From Methylotenera_A sp963701715 (GTDB lineage Bacteria; Pseudomonadota; Gammaproteobacteria; Burkholderiales; Methylophilaceae), in assembly GCA_963701715.1 (NCBI GenBank), contig CAVPAX010000004.1, positions 124,001-188,000 on the forward strand: a DNA stretch of 64,000 nt. Direction: 5' to 3'. Under the pieces are notes generated by a model, which was given only the letters and a program-made list of their open reading frames with translations, was not told the DNA's origin and ran no database searches. The translations under genes were made by a program, and so were the position numbers. Shown piece after piece: positions 34,767 through 44,081 of this stretch; within the stretch, counting starts at the first letter, position 1; each line of letters begins with the position of its first letter.

Positions 34767-35606
34767 TTATATAATTACCGAAACTACTTTTAAAGCTTCA
34801 ACGGTTGCCTTCACATCATGTACCCGCAGTATTTTAGCGCCTTTCATCGCAGAAATCACGGAAGCCGCAATGCTGGCATAAAGTCTTGCATCGATATCAT
34901 TGCCCGTTACTTGCCCGAGCACCGATTTTCGAGATAACCCCACTAACAAAGGCTGGCCTAACTCCGCAAAGCTTTCGAGCTCACGAATCAGCCTAATGTT
35001 ATGTTCGCGTGTTTTGCCAAAGCCAAAACCAGGGTCGAGCACAATACGTGATGCCTCAATACCCGCATGGATACTGGCTTGCAGGCGCGCCTTTAGAAAG
35101 GCTTTTACATCATTGACTACATCATCATAGTGAGGATTATTCTGCATGGTTTGCGGCGTGCCCTGCATATGCATTAAACACACGCCTGCGTTGGATTTTG
35201 CCACAATCTCTAACGCGCCTTCTTCCTGTAGCGCACGCACGTCGTTGACTATCGATGCACCTGCATCAATCGCCGCTTTCATGACCGCTGGTTTATATGT
35301 GTCGATAGAAAGCGGAATGTTTACTTGCTTAACTTGTTTGAATTGTTTGACCAGGCCTTCAATTACGGGAATCACGCGATCCAGTTCTTCCTGCAAGCTT
35401 ACCGGCGTGGCATTCGGGCGCGTAGATTCGCCACCAATATCAAGAATGTCTGCGCCCTCCTCAGCCAGTTTTAAAGCATGCGCTATCGCCTGATTGGTTT
35501 GCGAAAACTTTCCGCCATCTGAGAAAGAATCAGGCGTGACATTGACAATACCCATCACGCACGGCGTTGTTAAATCAAGCTGGAATTTTCCACAACTAAA
35601 GTGCAT
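34767..35606 (-). CDS. folP: Dihydropteroate synthase
   Basis: FolP joins p-aminobenzoate to the pterin pyrophosphate in folate synthesis. Signatures include GIVNVTPDSFSDGGKF, DIGGESTRPNA, SIDTYKPAVMKAA, VNDVRAL, DPGFGFGKTREHN and the final IRVHD-type segment LRVHDVKATVEAL. Length is 279 aa. A hairpin separates it from ftsH upstream and glmM follows closely. Confidence 0.96.
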   Translation of the reverse strand: MHFSCGKFQLDLTTPCVMGIVNVTPDSFSDGGKFSQTNQAIAHALKLAEEGADILDIGGESTRPNATPVSLQEELDRVIPVIEGLVKQFKQVKQVNIPLSIDTYKPAVMKAAIDAGASIVNDVRALQEEGALEIVAKSNAGVCLMHMQGTPQTMQNNPHYDDVVNDVKAFLKARLQASIHAGIEASRIVLDPGFGFGKTREHNIRLIRELESFAELGQPLLVGLSRKSVLGQVTGNDIDARLYASIAASVISAMKGAKILRVHDVKATVEALKVVSVII

Positions 35607-35621
35607 GTGTTTAATTTAAAA

Positions 35622-35651
35622 AATAAGGGCTGATAAAAATCAGCCCTTATT
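35622..35651 (-). terminator. Strong hairpin between ftsH and folP
   Basis: AATAAGGGCTGAT and ATCAGCCCTTATT form a perfect 13-bp stem with an AAAA loop, starting 18 bp beyond the ftsH stop. The downstream T content on the minus strand is modest, so termination may be partial and allow read-through to folP-glmM. Confidence 0.75.
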
Positions 35652-35668
35652 CTAACATCAAACGCTAT

Positions 35669-37555
35669 TTAACTTTTGGTTGCAGGCTGCGGAGTCGGGG
35701 TTGCCGTGCCGGAGCTTCCGCCGCTTTGCGGCTTAACAGGCGTTTGACGCGGTTTAGGCTCGCGCACCGGCTTACCTGCCATAATGTCGTTAATTTGGTC
35801 AGCATCAATGGTTTCATACTCCATCAAAGCTGCCGCCATCGCTTCAACCTTGTCGCGATTGTCTTCCAGCAATTTACGTGCAATCGCATATTGCTCATCA
35901 AGAATACGGCGAATCTCCGCGTCCACTTTTTGCTGTGTCGCTTCAGAAACAGTTTTCGAGCTCATGCTGCCAAAAAACGAATCCTGCTCGTTTCCCGCAT
36001 ACACCATGGTTCCTAGCGCATCGCTCATGCCGTAGCGCGTCACCATGTCACGCGCAAGCTTGGTTGCACGTTCAAAGTCATTCGAAGCGCCTGTAGACAT
36101 TTGGTGCATGAAAACTTCTTCTGCAATACGGCCACCAAACAATATGGAAATTTCTTCCAGCATTTTGTCTTTGTAATTGCTGATACGGTCAAACTCCGGC
36201 AACTGCCAGGTAAGACCTAACGCCCAACCACGCGGCATAATCGTCACTTTATGTACAGGGTCAGCCTTCGGTAGTAATTTCGCAACAACTGCGTGACCTG
36301 ATTCGTGATAAGCAGTATTGCGGCGTTCTTCTTCGCGCATCACCATGCTCTTACGCTCTGGGCCCATGTAAATCTTGTCTTTGGCGTCTTCAAAGTCTTC
36401 CATATCCACTGTGCGCTTGTTGCGGCGCGCAGCAAATAAAGCAGCCTCATTCACCAGGTTAGCCAAATCTGCACCACTAAAACCCGGCGTACCACGCGCA
36501 ATAATGTCTGCCTTCACATCCGGGTCAATTGGCACCTTACGCATATGCACCAGTAAAATCTGCTCGCGGCCTTTAATATCAGGCAAGCCTACCATCACCT
36601 GACGGTCAAAACGGCCTGGTCGTAAAAGTGCTTTATCCAGCACATCGGCCCTATTGGTTGCAGCGATGATAATCACACCGGAACTGGCTTCAAAGCCATC
36701 CATCTCAACCAGTAACTGGTTGAGCGTCTGCTCGCGTTCGTCATTACCTCCACCTGTGCCTGCACCACGGCTACGGCCAACGGCATCGATTTCATCAATA
36801 AATATAATGCACGGTGAGTTCTTTTTTGCCGTCTCAAACATGTCGCGCACACGTGCAGCGCCCACACCCACAAACATCTCAACGAAGTCCGAGCCAGAAA
36901 TTGAGAAAAACGGCACTTTTGCCTCGCCCGCAATCGCGCGCGCAAGCAAGGTTTTACCCGTACCAGGCGGGCCTACCAGCAATACACCACGCGGAATGCG
37001 ACCACCCAGTTTTTGAAATTTACCAGGTTCTTTTAAGAAATCGACCAGTTCGGTCACTTCTTCTTTGGCTTCATCGCAACCTGCGACATCAGCAAATGTA
37101 GTTTGATTCGAGCTTTCGTCCAGTTGACGCGCTTTACTCTTACCGAAAGAAAATGGCCCGCCGCCTTTGCCGCCGCCCTGCATTTGGCGCATAAAGAAAA
37201 TCCATACGCCGATAAGCAAAATCATCGGAAACCATGACATGAATATCTCGAGCAATACGGAACGCTGTTGCTCCGGCTTGGCCTCTACCTTCACGTTATA
37301 TTTAAGCAAATCATTGACCATCCACAGATCGCCAGGCGCATAGGTACTGAATTCTCTATTATCTTGAGTTTTTCCGCGCACGACATGCCCATCGATTTCA
37401 ACACTCGCGATGCGCCCCTCTTTAGCCTCTTGCATAAACTGCGAGTACGGCACAGAAGTTTCTGATTTATTTTTTCCAGCAAACTGGTTAAACACAGTCA
37501 TCAGCACCAATGCGACAACCAACCAGATTGCGATACTTTTTGCGATATTATTCAA
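35669..37555 (-). CDS. ftsH: ATP-dependent zinc metalloprotease FtsH
   Basis: FtsH is the inner-membrane AAA+ protease for membrane quality control and turnover of regulators such as sigma32 and LpxC. The 628 aa show two N-terminal membrane helices flanking a periplasmic domain (about residues 5-25 and 103-122). Walker A is GPPGTGKT, Walker B is IIFIDEID, the second region of homology is RPGRFDRQV, and the zinc site is HESGHAVV. The C-terminus is a proline/threonine/serine-rich tail. It is downstream of rlmE as in E. coli. Confidence 0.97.
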   Translation of the reverse strand: MNNIAKSIAIWLVVALVLMTVFNQFAGKNKSETSVPYSQFMQEAKEGRIASVEIDGHVVRGKTQDNREFSTYAPGDLWMVNDLLKYNVKVEAKPEQQRSVLLEIFMSWFPMILLIGVWIFFMRQMQGGGKGGGPFSFGKSKARQLDESSNQTTFADVAGCDEAKEEVTELVDFLKEPGKFQKLGGRIPRGVLLVGPPGTGKTLLARAIAGEAKVPFFSISGSDFVEMFVGVGAARVRDMFETAKKNSPCIIFIDEIDAVGRSRGAGTGGGNDEREQTLNQLLVEMDGFEASSGVIIIAATNRADVLDKALLRPGRFDRQVMVGLPDIKGREQILLVHMRKVPIDPDVKADIIARGTPGFSGADLANLVNEAALFAARRNKRTVDMEDFEDAKDKIYMGPERKSMVMREEERRNTAYHESGHAVVAKLLPKADPVHKVTIMPRGWALGLTWQLPEFDRISNYKDKMLEEISILFGGRIAEEVFMHQMSTGASNDFERATKLARDMVTRYGMSDALGTMVYAGNEQDSFFGSMSSKTVSEATQQKVDAEIRRILDEQYAIARKLLEDNRDKVEAMAAALMEYETIDADQINDIMAGKPVREPKPRQTPVKPQSGGSSGTATPTPQPATKS

Positions 37556-37640
37556 TTCCCATCCTTAACCTAAACAGGGTCTAACAATTTTATACCTAAT
37601 TTACAGTGTTTGTTGCCTAATCAGAACGACTTAACTACAT

Positions 37641-38258
37641 TTATTTACGTTTTAGACCTAGCAGATACACCTCACTACTGCGATCTCGTGAAGCTTTTGG
37701 CTTGCGCGTCACGACTTTCTCAAACTGTAGACGCATAGCTTTTACAATCTCATCAAAACCTGAACCAACAAAAACTTTGACTAGAAAATTGCCGCCTGGT
37801 TTCAACCAAGTCTGACTAAAATCAAGCGCCAGTTCTGTTAGATATGCTGCTCCTGCTTGATCAACATCTTTAACACCGCTTATATTGGGTGCCATGTCTG
37901 CGATTACAAGGTCTACAGGTTTATTATTTAACTTTTGCTCCAACTCCTTTAAGACAGCTTCTTCACGAAAATCACCCTGTATAAATTCAACGCCCGGAAT
38001 CTCCTGCATATCTAAAATATCTAAGGCAATGACCTTGCCCTGACCCTTTAAACGTTGAATCGCCACCTGAGACCAGCTGCCAGGCGTTGATCCTAAATCT
38101 ACGATGGTCATGCCAGGTTTGATAAGATGATCTTTATCATCTATCTCGATGAGCTTGTAAGCCGCACGGGCTCTATAACCCTCTTTTTGGGCACGTTTTA
38201 CAAACTCATCATTCAGATGTTCCTGCATCCAGGCTTTGCTGGTACGCGTGGGTTTCAT
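37641..38258 (-). CDS. rlmE: 23S rRNA (uridine-2552-2'-O)-methyltransferase RlmE/FtsJ
   Basis: It methylates U2552 in the ribosomal A-loop. From the ATG at 38258 the protein is 205 aa (E. coli 209) and reads MKPTRTSKAWMQEHLNDEF. SAM-binding VDLGSTPGSWSQVA and the catalytic K-D-K-E residues lie in ARAAYKLIEID, DMAPNISG and FLVKVF. The frame opens 18 codons earlier, but that part overlaps the divergent yhbY start and does not look like the family. Confidence 0.95.
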   Translation of the reverse strand: MKPTRTSKAWMQEHLNDEFVKRAQKEGYRARAAYKLIEIDDKDHLIKPGMTIVDLGSTPGSWSQVAIQRLKGQGKVIALDILDMQEIPGVEFIQGDFREEAVLKELEQKLNNKPVDLVIADMAPNISGVKDVDQAGAAYLTELALDFSQTWLKPGGNFLVKVFVGSGFDEIVKAMRLQFEKVVTRKPKASRDRSSEVYLLGLKRK

Positions 38259-38306
38259 AGGCTTGTAGATTTCATGATAAAATGTCGTTTTGACAGTGAG
38301 TATGGA

Positions 38307-38615
38307 ATGCAATTAAAACCTAAACAAATCAGCCATTTACGAGGCTTAGCCCATAGTTTAAGCCCTGTTGTGATGATAGGCAACAACGGGCTCACTGAAA
38401 ACGTGATAAAAGAAATTGAGCTTAACTTAAACGCGCATGAGCTGATTAAAATTCAAGTGGCGGGCGACGACCGTGATGTGCGTAAAACCATGTATGCCGA
38501 AATTTGCAGCAAGACTAACGCAACTCCGGTACATCACATCGGTAAGCAACTGGTAATTTATCGGAGTAGTGTTACAGTCAAGGAATCTGCTAAGATTGTT
38601 ATTCCAAAGCTTTAA
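38307..38615 (+). CDS. yhbY: YhbY family RNA-binding protein
   Basis: This small KH-like/CRM-domain protein associates with pre-50S ribosomal particles. From ATG 38307 it is 102 aa, beginning MQLKPKQISHLRGLAHSLSP with the conserved VVMIGNNGLTENVIKEIE and GKQLVIYRS. The longer upstream frame overlaps rlmE and is spurious. It is divergent from rlmE by 48 bp, the usual proteobacterial arrangement. Its stop abuts the convergent DUF4149 gene with no gap. Confidence 0.93.
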   Translation: MQLKPKQISHLRGLAHSLSPVVMIGNNGLTENVIKEIELNLNAHELIKIQVAGDDRDVRKTMYAEICSKTNATPVHHIGKQLVIYRSSVTVKESAKIVIPKL

Positions 38616-39053
38616 TTAGCGCACTTTCAACACTAGCACAAAACCCAGTAAGCATTCCAACAAATACGCCACGCTGGCAATGCCATGCCAGTTTCTAAAC
38701 CTGTCTGCAAATACACTCTGCATTACATCGTTTGGTAATGCATCCGTTTTAAGTTGCGCCAATAAAGGCTGAATACCGAAATGACCTGCCAACACCAGTA
38801 GCAACATCGCAAACACTGCCCAAAAAAAGCTTTGTTTAAGTGCGCCAGTACCATAGTCGAGCAAACGTTGAATCAGCAGATAAAACGCACTCGCCATACC
38901 TACATAACTCACCAGGGTAAATAATTTGCCGGCTAAATTACCCGCCAATAGCTTATCTTGTAAAGTATCGAACAGCACATAGGCAGTTAACCCAGTTGTC
39001 CATAAAGCACCTACCCAGAGGGTAATGACGATAAGATTTAAACGGCTAAGCAT
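38616..39053 (-). CDS. DUF4149 domain membrane protein
   Basis: The 145-aa protein has four predicted membrane helices. The pattern SRLNLIVITLWVGALWTTG, then YVGMASAFYLLIQ, FFWAVFAMLLLVLAGHFGIQ and WHGIASVAYLLECLLG matches DUF4149, a family of unknown function often between greA and yhbY in betaproteobacteria. No function can be assigned. It follows greA by 21 bp and probably shares its transcript. Confidence 0.85.
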   Translation of the reverse strand: MLSRLNLIVITLWVGALWTTGLTAYVLFDTLQDKLLAGNLAGKLFTLVSYVGMASAFYLLIQRLLDYGTGALKQSFFWAVFAMLLLVLAGHFGIQPLLAQLKTDALPNDVMQSVFADRFRNWHGIASVAYLLECLLGFVLVLKVR

Positions 39054-39074
39054 ATTAAATATTAAGCACGAGTT

Positions 39075-39557
39075 TTAAATATAAAGAACATCGAGCACTT
39101 CGACTTCTTTAATGCCGCCTGGCGCAGCCACTTCGGCAATGTCGCCTGCAGACTTCCCAATGAGCGCACGTGCAATTGGTGAGCTCACAGAAATCTTACC
39201 TGCTTTAATATCCGCTTCATCGTCACCTACGATCTGATAAGTTTTGTTGTCACCTGAATCCAGATCTTCAATGTTGACGGTTGCGCCAAAAACTACACGT
39301 CCCTCCGCATTGAGTGTTTTTGGGTCGATAATCTGCAAATTAGAAAGCTTTGACTCCAGTTCGGCAATACGTCCCTCAATAAAACTTTGCTTTTCTTTGG
39401 CTGCTTCGTATTCTGCATTTTCAGACAAATCACCCTGCGCGCGCGCTTCCGCAATCGCTTGAATGACGTTCGGGCGATCAACACTGCGCAAACGCTGCAG
39501 CTCTTCCTTGAGCAGCTCTGCGCCTTTTATAGTCACTGGAATTTGATTCACTGCCAT
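39075..39557 (-). CDS. greA: Transcription elongation factor GreA
   Basis: GreA rescues backtracked RNA polymerase by stimulating transcript cleavage. From ATG 39557 it is 160 aa. The N-terminal coiled coil holds the acidic tip DLSENAEYEAAKE, and the C-terminal domain ends SPIARALIGKSAGDIAEV. The frame extends 12 codons upstream (hydrophobic residues MSVVYFLFKVFS), which crosses toward the terminator and is not part of GreA. The carAB-greA order is typical. Confidence 0.96.
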   Translation of the reverse strand: MAVNQIPVTIKGAELLKEELQRLRSVDRPNVIQAIAEARAQGDLSENAEYEAAKEKQSFIEGRIAELESKLSNLQIIDPKTLNAEGRVVFGATVNIEDLDSGDNKTYQIVGDDEADIKAGKISVSSPIARALIGKSAGDIAEVAAPGGIKEVEVLDVLYI

Positions 39558-39580
39558 ACTAAAAACCTTAAATAAAAAAT

Positions 39581-39606
39581 AAACCACACTCACAAGAGCG
39601 TGGTTT
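39581..39606 (-). terminator. Intrinsic terminator between carB and greA
   Basis: AAACCAC and GTGGTTT with inner CTC/GAG pairs form a stem (one A-C mismatch) around ACAA. On the minus strand it is followed by a T-rich tract. It lies 18 bp after the carB stop, so greA needs its own promoter or read-through. Confidence 0.8.
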
Positions 39607-39624
39607 TAATGACGAAAGTGTATT

Positions 39625-42600
39625 TTAAACAAGCCTTTTGTGCAAGTCTTGTATAGATTCAACCTTCAACTCTTGCATGTATGCCATGCCGATACATGCG
39701 GCCTTTGCGCCGGCCAGCGTAGTGTAGTAAGTCACTTTGTTCTGTAAAGCACTGCGACGAATTTCATAGGAATCAGCTACCGCTTTTTTGTCTTCTGTAA
39801 CATTCACAATAAAACTAATTTCATTGTTTTTAATCATATCGACAACATGCGGGCGACCTTCTGCCACCTTATTCACAGGCGTTACAGTCAAGCCGTTTTC
39901 AGCCAACGCTCTGGCCGTACCTTTAGTTGCGACTAATATGAACCCTAGTTTGGCCAAATCTTGTGCTATATCTACGACCTTTTGATGATCTTCATTGCGC
40001 ACACTGATAAAGGCCCTGCCGCCTTTAGGCAGCTTGGCAGATGCGCCTAATTGTGATTTTACAAAGGCTTCTGCAAAAGTCTCGCCTACACCCATCACTT
40101 CGCCCGTAGACTTCATTTCAGGTCCTAAAATGGTATCTACGCCCGGGAATTTAATGAACGGGAACACTGCTTCTTTCACCGAGTAATATGGTGGAATAAC
40201 TTCTTTGGTGACACCCTGTGATTTCAAGCTTTGCCCAGCCATGCAGCGTGCGGCAATCTTGGCCAACTGCAAACCGCAGGCTTTAGATACAAACGGCACA
40301 GTTCGAGACGCACGTGGATTTACTTCCAGCACATAAACCGTTTCGCCTTGAATCGCAAATTGCACATTCATCAAGCCTTTTACGCCTAAGGCCTTGGCCA
40401 TCTGCACAGTCTGTTCGCGCAAAACGTCTTGTAATGCCTTACTGAGACTATAGGGCGGCAACGAACATGCTGAATCACCTGAGTGAACACCCGCCTGCTC
40501 CACGTGCTGCATAATGCCGCCGATCAACACATCTTCGCCATCAGACAGCGCATCTACATCCACTTCAATGGCATCATTCAAAAATCTATCCAGCAATACT
40601 GGTGATTCGTTCGACACTTTCACGGCTTCACGCATATAGCGCTCTAATTGTGATTGTTCGTGCACGATTTCCATTGCGCGGCCACCTAACACATAGCTGG
40701 GGCGCACAACCAGAGGGTATCCAATTTCACCTGCCGCTATTAAAGCTGCTTCAGGCGTACGTGCAGTACGGTTTGGAGGCTGCTTAAGACCCAAGTCATG
40801 CAGCATCTGCTGGAAGCGCTCGCGGTCTTCAGCACGGTCGATCGCGTCCGGTGTGGTGCCGATAATCGGTACACCGGCTTTTTCTAAACCTCTCGCCAAT
40901 TTTAGCGGTGTTTGGCCTCCATATTGCACAATCACGCCAACGGGTTTTTCGATATGCACGATTTCCAGCACATCTTCCAGCGTGACCGGCTCAAAATACA
41001 GCCTATCAGAAGTATCATAATCGGTCGAAACCGTTTCAGGATTACAGTTGACCATAATGGTTTCATAACCATCATCGCGCATGGCAAACGCCGCATGTAC
41101 GCAGCAATAATCAAACTCAATGCCTTGGCCGATACGGTTTGGTCCACCGCCCAATACCATAATTTTCTTTTTATTCGTTGGCTGCGCTTCGCACTCTTCT
41201 TCGTAGCTGGAATACATATAGGCTGTATTCGTGGCAAATTCCGCTGCACAAGTATCTACGCGCTTATAGACTGGGCGTACATTCAAGGCTTGGCGATAGG
41301 CACGTACAGCATGCTGATCTGTATCCAGCAATTTCGCTAAACGCCTGTCTGAAAAGCCGCGGCGCTTAAGTTGGAACAATGCGTCTTTATCAAGATCGGC
41401 AATATGTTTGCCTTTTAGCGCGGTTTCGTGATCGATAATGTCTTTAAGCTGTGCTAAGAACCAAGGATCAATTTTCGAGATATTAAATACCTTTTCAATT
41501 GTCATCCCGCATCTAAATGCATCACCTACATACCAGATGCGTTCAGGTCCAGGCTCACCCATTTCCTTGGTGATTCTGTCTACATCGGTAGTGATTTCAT
41601 CCAAACCATCGACGCCGACTTCTAAGCCACGCATCGCTTTTTGAAATGACTCTTGGAAAGTACGGCCAATAGCCATCACTTCACCTACGGATTTCATCTG
41701 CGTGGTTAAACGCGAATCCGCCTGCGGGAATTTCTCAAAAGCAAAACGCGGCACTTTGGTGACCACATAATCAATACTCGGCTCAAAAGAAGCTGGTGTT
41801 GCACCGCCTGTAATTTCGTTTCTTAATTCATCCAGAGTAAAGCCTACAGCCAGCTTCGCCGCAACTTTAGCAATCGGGAAACCAGTTGCCTTAGAAGCCA
41901 ATGCTGACGAACGTGATACACGAGGATTCATCTCAATCACAATCATACGGCCATCATCCGGATTAATGGCAAACTGCACGTTGGAGCCGCCGGTATCCAC
42001 GCCGATTTCGCGTAACACTGCCAAACTGGCATTACGCATAATCTGGTATTCTTTATCTGTCAGGGTTTGTGCAGGCGCGACAGTAATACTGTCGCCGGTA
42101 TGCACGCCCATAGGGTCTAGATTTTCAATCGAACAGATAATGATGCAGTTATCCGCTTTATCACGCACCACTTCCATCTCGTACTCTTTCCAGCCGAGCA
42201 TGGATTCCTCAATTAGCAGCTCGTTGGTAGGTGAAGCATCCAAACCGCGCTCGCAAATCGCAATAAATTCTTCGCGGTTATAAGCAATGCCGCCGCCGCT
42301 GCCGCCCATGGTGAACGATGGGCGAATGATGGCAGGGTAACCAATCGCAGCCTGTACCTGTAGCGCCTCTTCCAAGCTATGTGCAATCGCAGATCTGGCT
42401 GAGCCAAGGCCGATTTTTGTCATCGCTTCCTTGAATTTTTGGCGATCTTCCGCCTTATCAATTGCCTCCTTGGAAGCACCGATTAGCTCAACATGATGTT
42501 TAGCTAAAACACCGTGCTTATCCAAATCCAAAGCGCAATTCAGCGCTGTTTGTCCACCCATGGTAGGCAACAAAGCATCCGGCTTTTCTTTTTCGATAAT

Positions 42601-42828
42601 CTTTTCAACCACCTGCCAGGTAATCGGCTCGATGTAGGTCGCATCCGCCATCTCAGGGTCAGTCATAATGGTTGCAGGATTGGAATTCACTAAAATGACA
42701 CGATAGCCTTCTTCACGCAGCGCTTTACAGGCCTGGGCGCCAGAATAATCAAACTCGCAGGCTTGCCCAATCACAATCGGACCTGCCCCAATAATCAAAA
42801 CACTCTTAATGTCAGTACGCTTAGCCAT
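39625..42828 (-). CDS. carB: Carbamoyl phosphate synthase large subunit
   Basis: CarB makes carbamoyl phosphate from ammonia, bicarbonate and two ATP for arginine and pyrimidines. The 1067-aa protein has both ATP-grasp halves: MAKRTDIKSVLIIGAGPIVI and MGGQTALNCALDL in the first, and KKIMVLGGGPNRIGQGIEFD and QYGGQTPLKLA in the second. A C-terminal MGS-like allosteric domain begins near residue 935 (RAFISVRNEDHQKV). Length is normal. Its ATG overlaps the last base of the carA stop (TAATG). The gene is intact although carA is not. Confidence 0.97.
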   Translation of the reverse strand: MAKRTDIKSVLIIGAGPIVIGQACEFDYSGAQACKALREEGYRVILVNSNPATIMTDPEMADATYIEPITWQVVEKIIEKEKPDALLPTMGGQTALNCALDLDKHGVLAKHHVELIGASKEAIDKAEDRQKFKEAMTKIGLGSARSAIAHSLEEALQVQAAIGYPAIIRPSFTMGGSGGGIAYNREEFIAICERGLDASPTNELLIEESMLGWKEYEMEVVRDKADNCIIICSIENLDPMGVHTGDSITVAPAQTLTDKEYQIMRNASLAVLREIGVDTGGSNVQFAINPDDGRMIVIEMNPRVSRSSALASKATGFPIAKVAAKLAVGFTLDELRNEITGGATPASFEPSIDYVVTKVPRFAFEKFPQADSRLTTQMKSVGEVMAIGRTFQESFQKAMRGLEVGVDGLDEITTDVDRITKEMGEPGPERIWYVGDAFRCGMTIEKVFNISKIDPWFLAQLKDIIDHETALKGKHIADLDKDALFQLKRRGFSDRRLAKLLDTDQHAVRAYRQALNVRPVYKRVDTCAAEFATNTAYMYSSYEEECEAQPTNKKKIMVLGGGPNRIGQGIEFDYCCVHAAFAMRDDGYETIMVNCNPETVSTDYDTSDRLYFEPVTLEDVLEIVHIEKPVGVIVQYGGQTPLKLARGLEKAGVPIIGTTPDAIDRAEDRERFQQMLHDLGLKQPPNRTARTPEAALIAAGEIGYPLVVRPSYVLGGRAMEIVHEQSQLERYMREAVKVSNESPVLLDRFLNDAIEVDVDALSDGEDVLIGGIMQHVEQAGVHSGDSACSLPPYSLSKALQDVLREQTVQMAKALGVKGLMNVQFAIQGETVYVLEVNPRASRTVPFVSKACGLQLAKIAARCMAGQSLKSQGVTKEVIPPYYSVKEAVFPFIKFPGVDTILGPEMKSTGEVMGVGETFAEAFVKSQLGASAKLPKGGRAFISVRNEDHQKVVDIAQDLAKLGFILVATKGTARALAENGLTVTPVNKVAEGRPHVVDMIKNNEISFIVNVTEDKKAVADSYEIRRSALQNKVTYYTTLAGAKAACIGMAYMQELKVESIQDLHKRLV

Positions 42829-43966
42829 TAGCCAGCTTTCCTTTCTTGCATCATGCTAATGAAGCGATCAAACAAATAACTCATCTCGTGCGGCCCAGGG
42901 CTGGCTTCTGGATGACCCTGGAAGCTGAATGCAGGTTTATCGGTACGTGCGATGCCTTGCAAACTGCTATCGAACAGCGAAACATGGGTGATTTTAACGT
43001 TGGCTGGAAGGGTTTTCGGATCAGCTGCGAAGCCGTGATTCTGGCTGGTAATGTAACACCCGCTTGGTTTCCACATCCTGCACAGGATGATTTGCACCAT
43101 GGTGACCAAATTTCATTTTCATGGTTTTGGCACCTGAGGCCAAAGCCAATAATTGATGTCCTAAACAAATGCCGAATGTCGGGATGCCTGTTTCCACCAG
43201 CGTTTTGATGGCTGAAATCGCATAATCACATGGTTCCGGATCGCCTGGTCCATTGGATAGAAAGATACCATCCGGTTTATAACTTAACGCCTCTTCAGCC
43301 GTAGCTTGCGCAGGCAGCACAGTCACCTTGCAGCCGCGCGAAACCAGCATACGCAGAATGTTGCGCTTTACGCCATAATCAAAAGCAACAACATGGAACT
43401 TAGGGTTTTCAGGTTTGCGTGTAACCTTTACCCAACACCCACTCGCCTTCGCTAAACTCATATGGTTTTTTTACGCTGACTACTTTGGCCAGATCCATTC
43501 CCGACAAGCCAGGGAAGGCTTTTGCAAGGGCCAGCGCTTTTGTATCATCCACTTCTCCCGCCATAATGCAGCCGGCTTGCGCACCTTTTTCACGTAAGAT
43601 GCGTGTGAGCTTACGTGTATCAATGTCGGAAATGGCCACAATGTTATTAGAAGCCAAGTACTGCGAAAGCGTTTGATTGCTGCGGAAATTGCTTTCTAGC
43701 AAAGGCAAATCACGGATGATTAAACCCGCCGCGTAGATTTTCCCGGACTCAACATCTTCAGCATTGGTGCCATAGTTGCCGATATGCGGATACGTCAAAG
43801 TGACGATTTGTTCGGTGTAAGACGGATCAGTGAGTATTTCCTGGTAGCCTGTCATGCTGGTATTAAACACAACTTCGCCCACCGTGTGGCCCGGAGCGCC
43901 AATAGAAATGCCTTTAAAAACAGTTCCATCTGCTAACACTAAAACCGCTGGAATTGTTTTTGACAC
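42828..43966 (-). pseudogene. carA: Carbamoyl phosphate synthase small subunit, disrupted by two frameshifts
   Basis: The glutamine amidotransferase subunit is recognisable along its whole length but in three frames. Part 1 (43966 to about 43420, GTG start after AAGGAG) covers the N-terminal domain up to EWVLGKGYT. Part 2 (about 43430 to 43055) contains the catalytic GICLGHQLLALASG and KMKFGHHGANHPV. Part 3 (about 43060 to 42828) contains SQNHGFAADPKTLP and FSFQGHPEASPGPH. The frame moves by +1 at each break. One break is consistent with loss of GC from a GCGC run near 43425 and the other with one extra base near 43050. Sequence is otherwise well conserved and carB is intact, so sequencing error is as likely as real inactivation. 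Confidence 0.88.
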
Positions 43967-44018
43967 CTTAAAGCTCCTTTATTTTCGTGGCTACGCATCA
44001 TCAAATAGCAGATACGCA

Positions 44019-44051
44019 AAACGGGAGGAGCTTGTTGAACTCTTCCCGTTT
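44019..44051 (-). terminator. Hairpin between the DUF2238 gene and carA
   Basis: AAACGGGAGGAG and CTCTTCCCGTTT make an imperfect 12-bp stem with a 9-base loop, 30 bp past the DUF2238 stop and about 50 bp before carA. The T-run after it on the minus strand is short (TTTT). It may be a weak terminator of the upstream unit or part of a carAB leader. Confidence 0.5.
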
Positions 44052-44081
44052 CAGAATTAACGAATTATAGTGGAATTTGGC

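Noticed and set aside
38127..38306. Long N-terminal extension of YhbY
   Set aside because: It overlaps the rlmE coding region on the other strand; the family starts at MQLKPKQ.
39558..39593. 12-residue N-terminal extension of GreA
   Set aside because: It is a hydrophobic stretch unlike GreA and lies next to the carB terminator; ATG 39557 gives the normal length.
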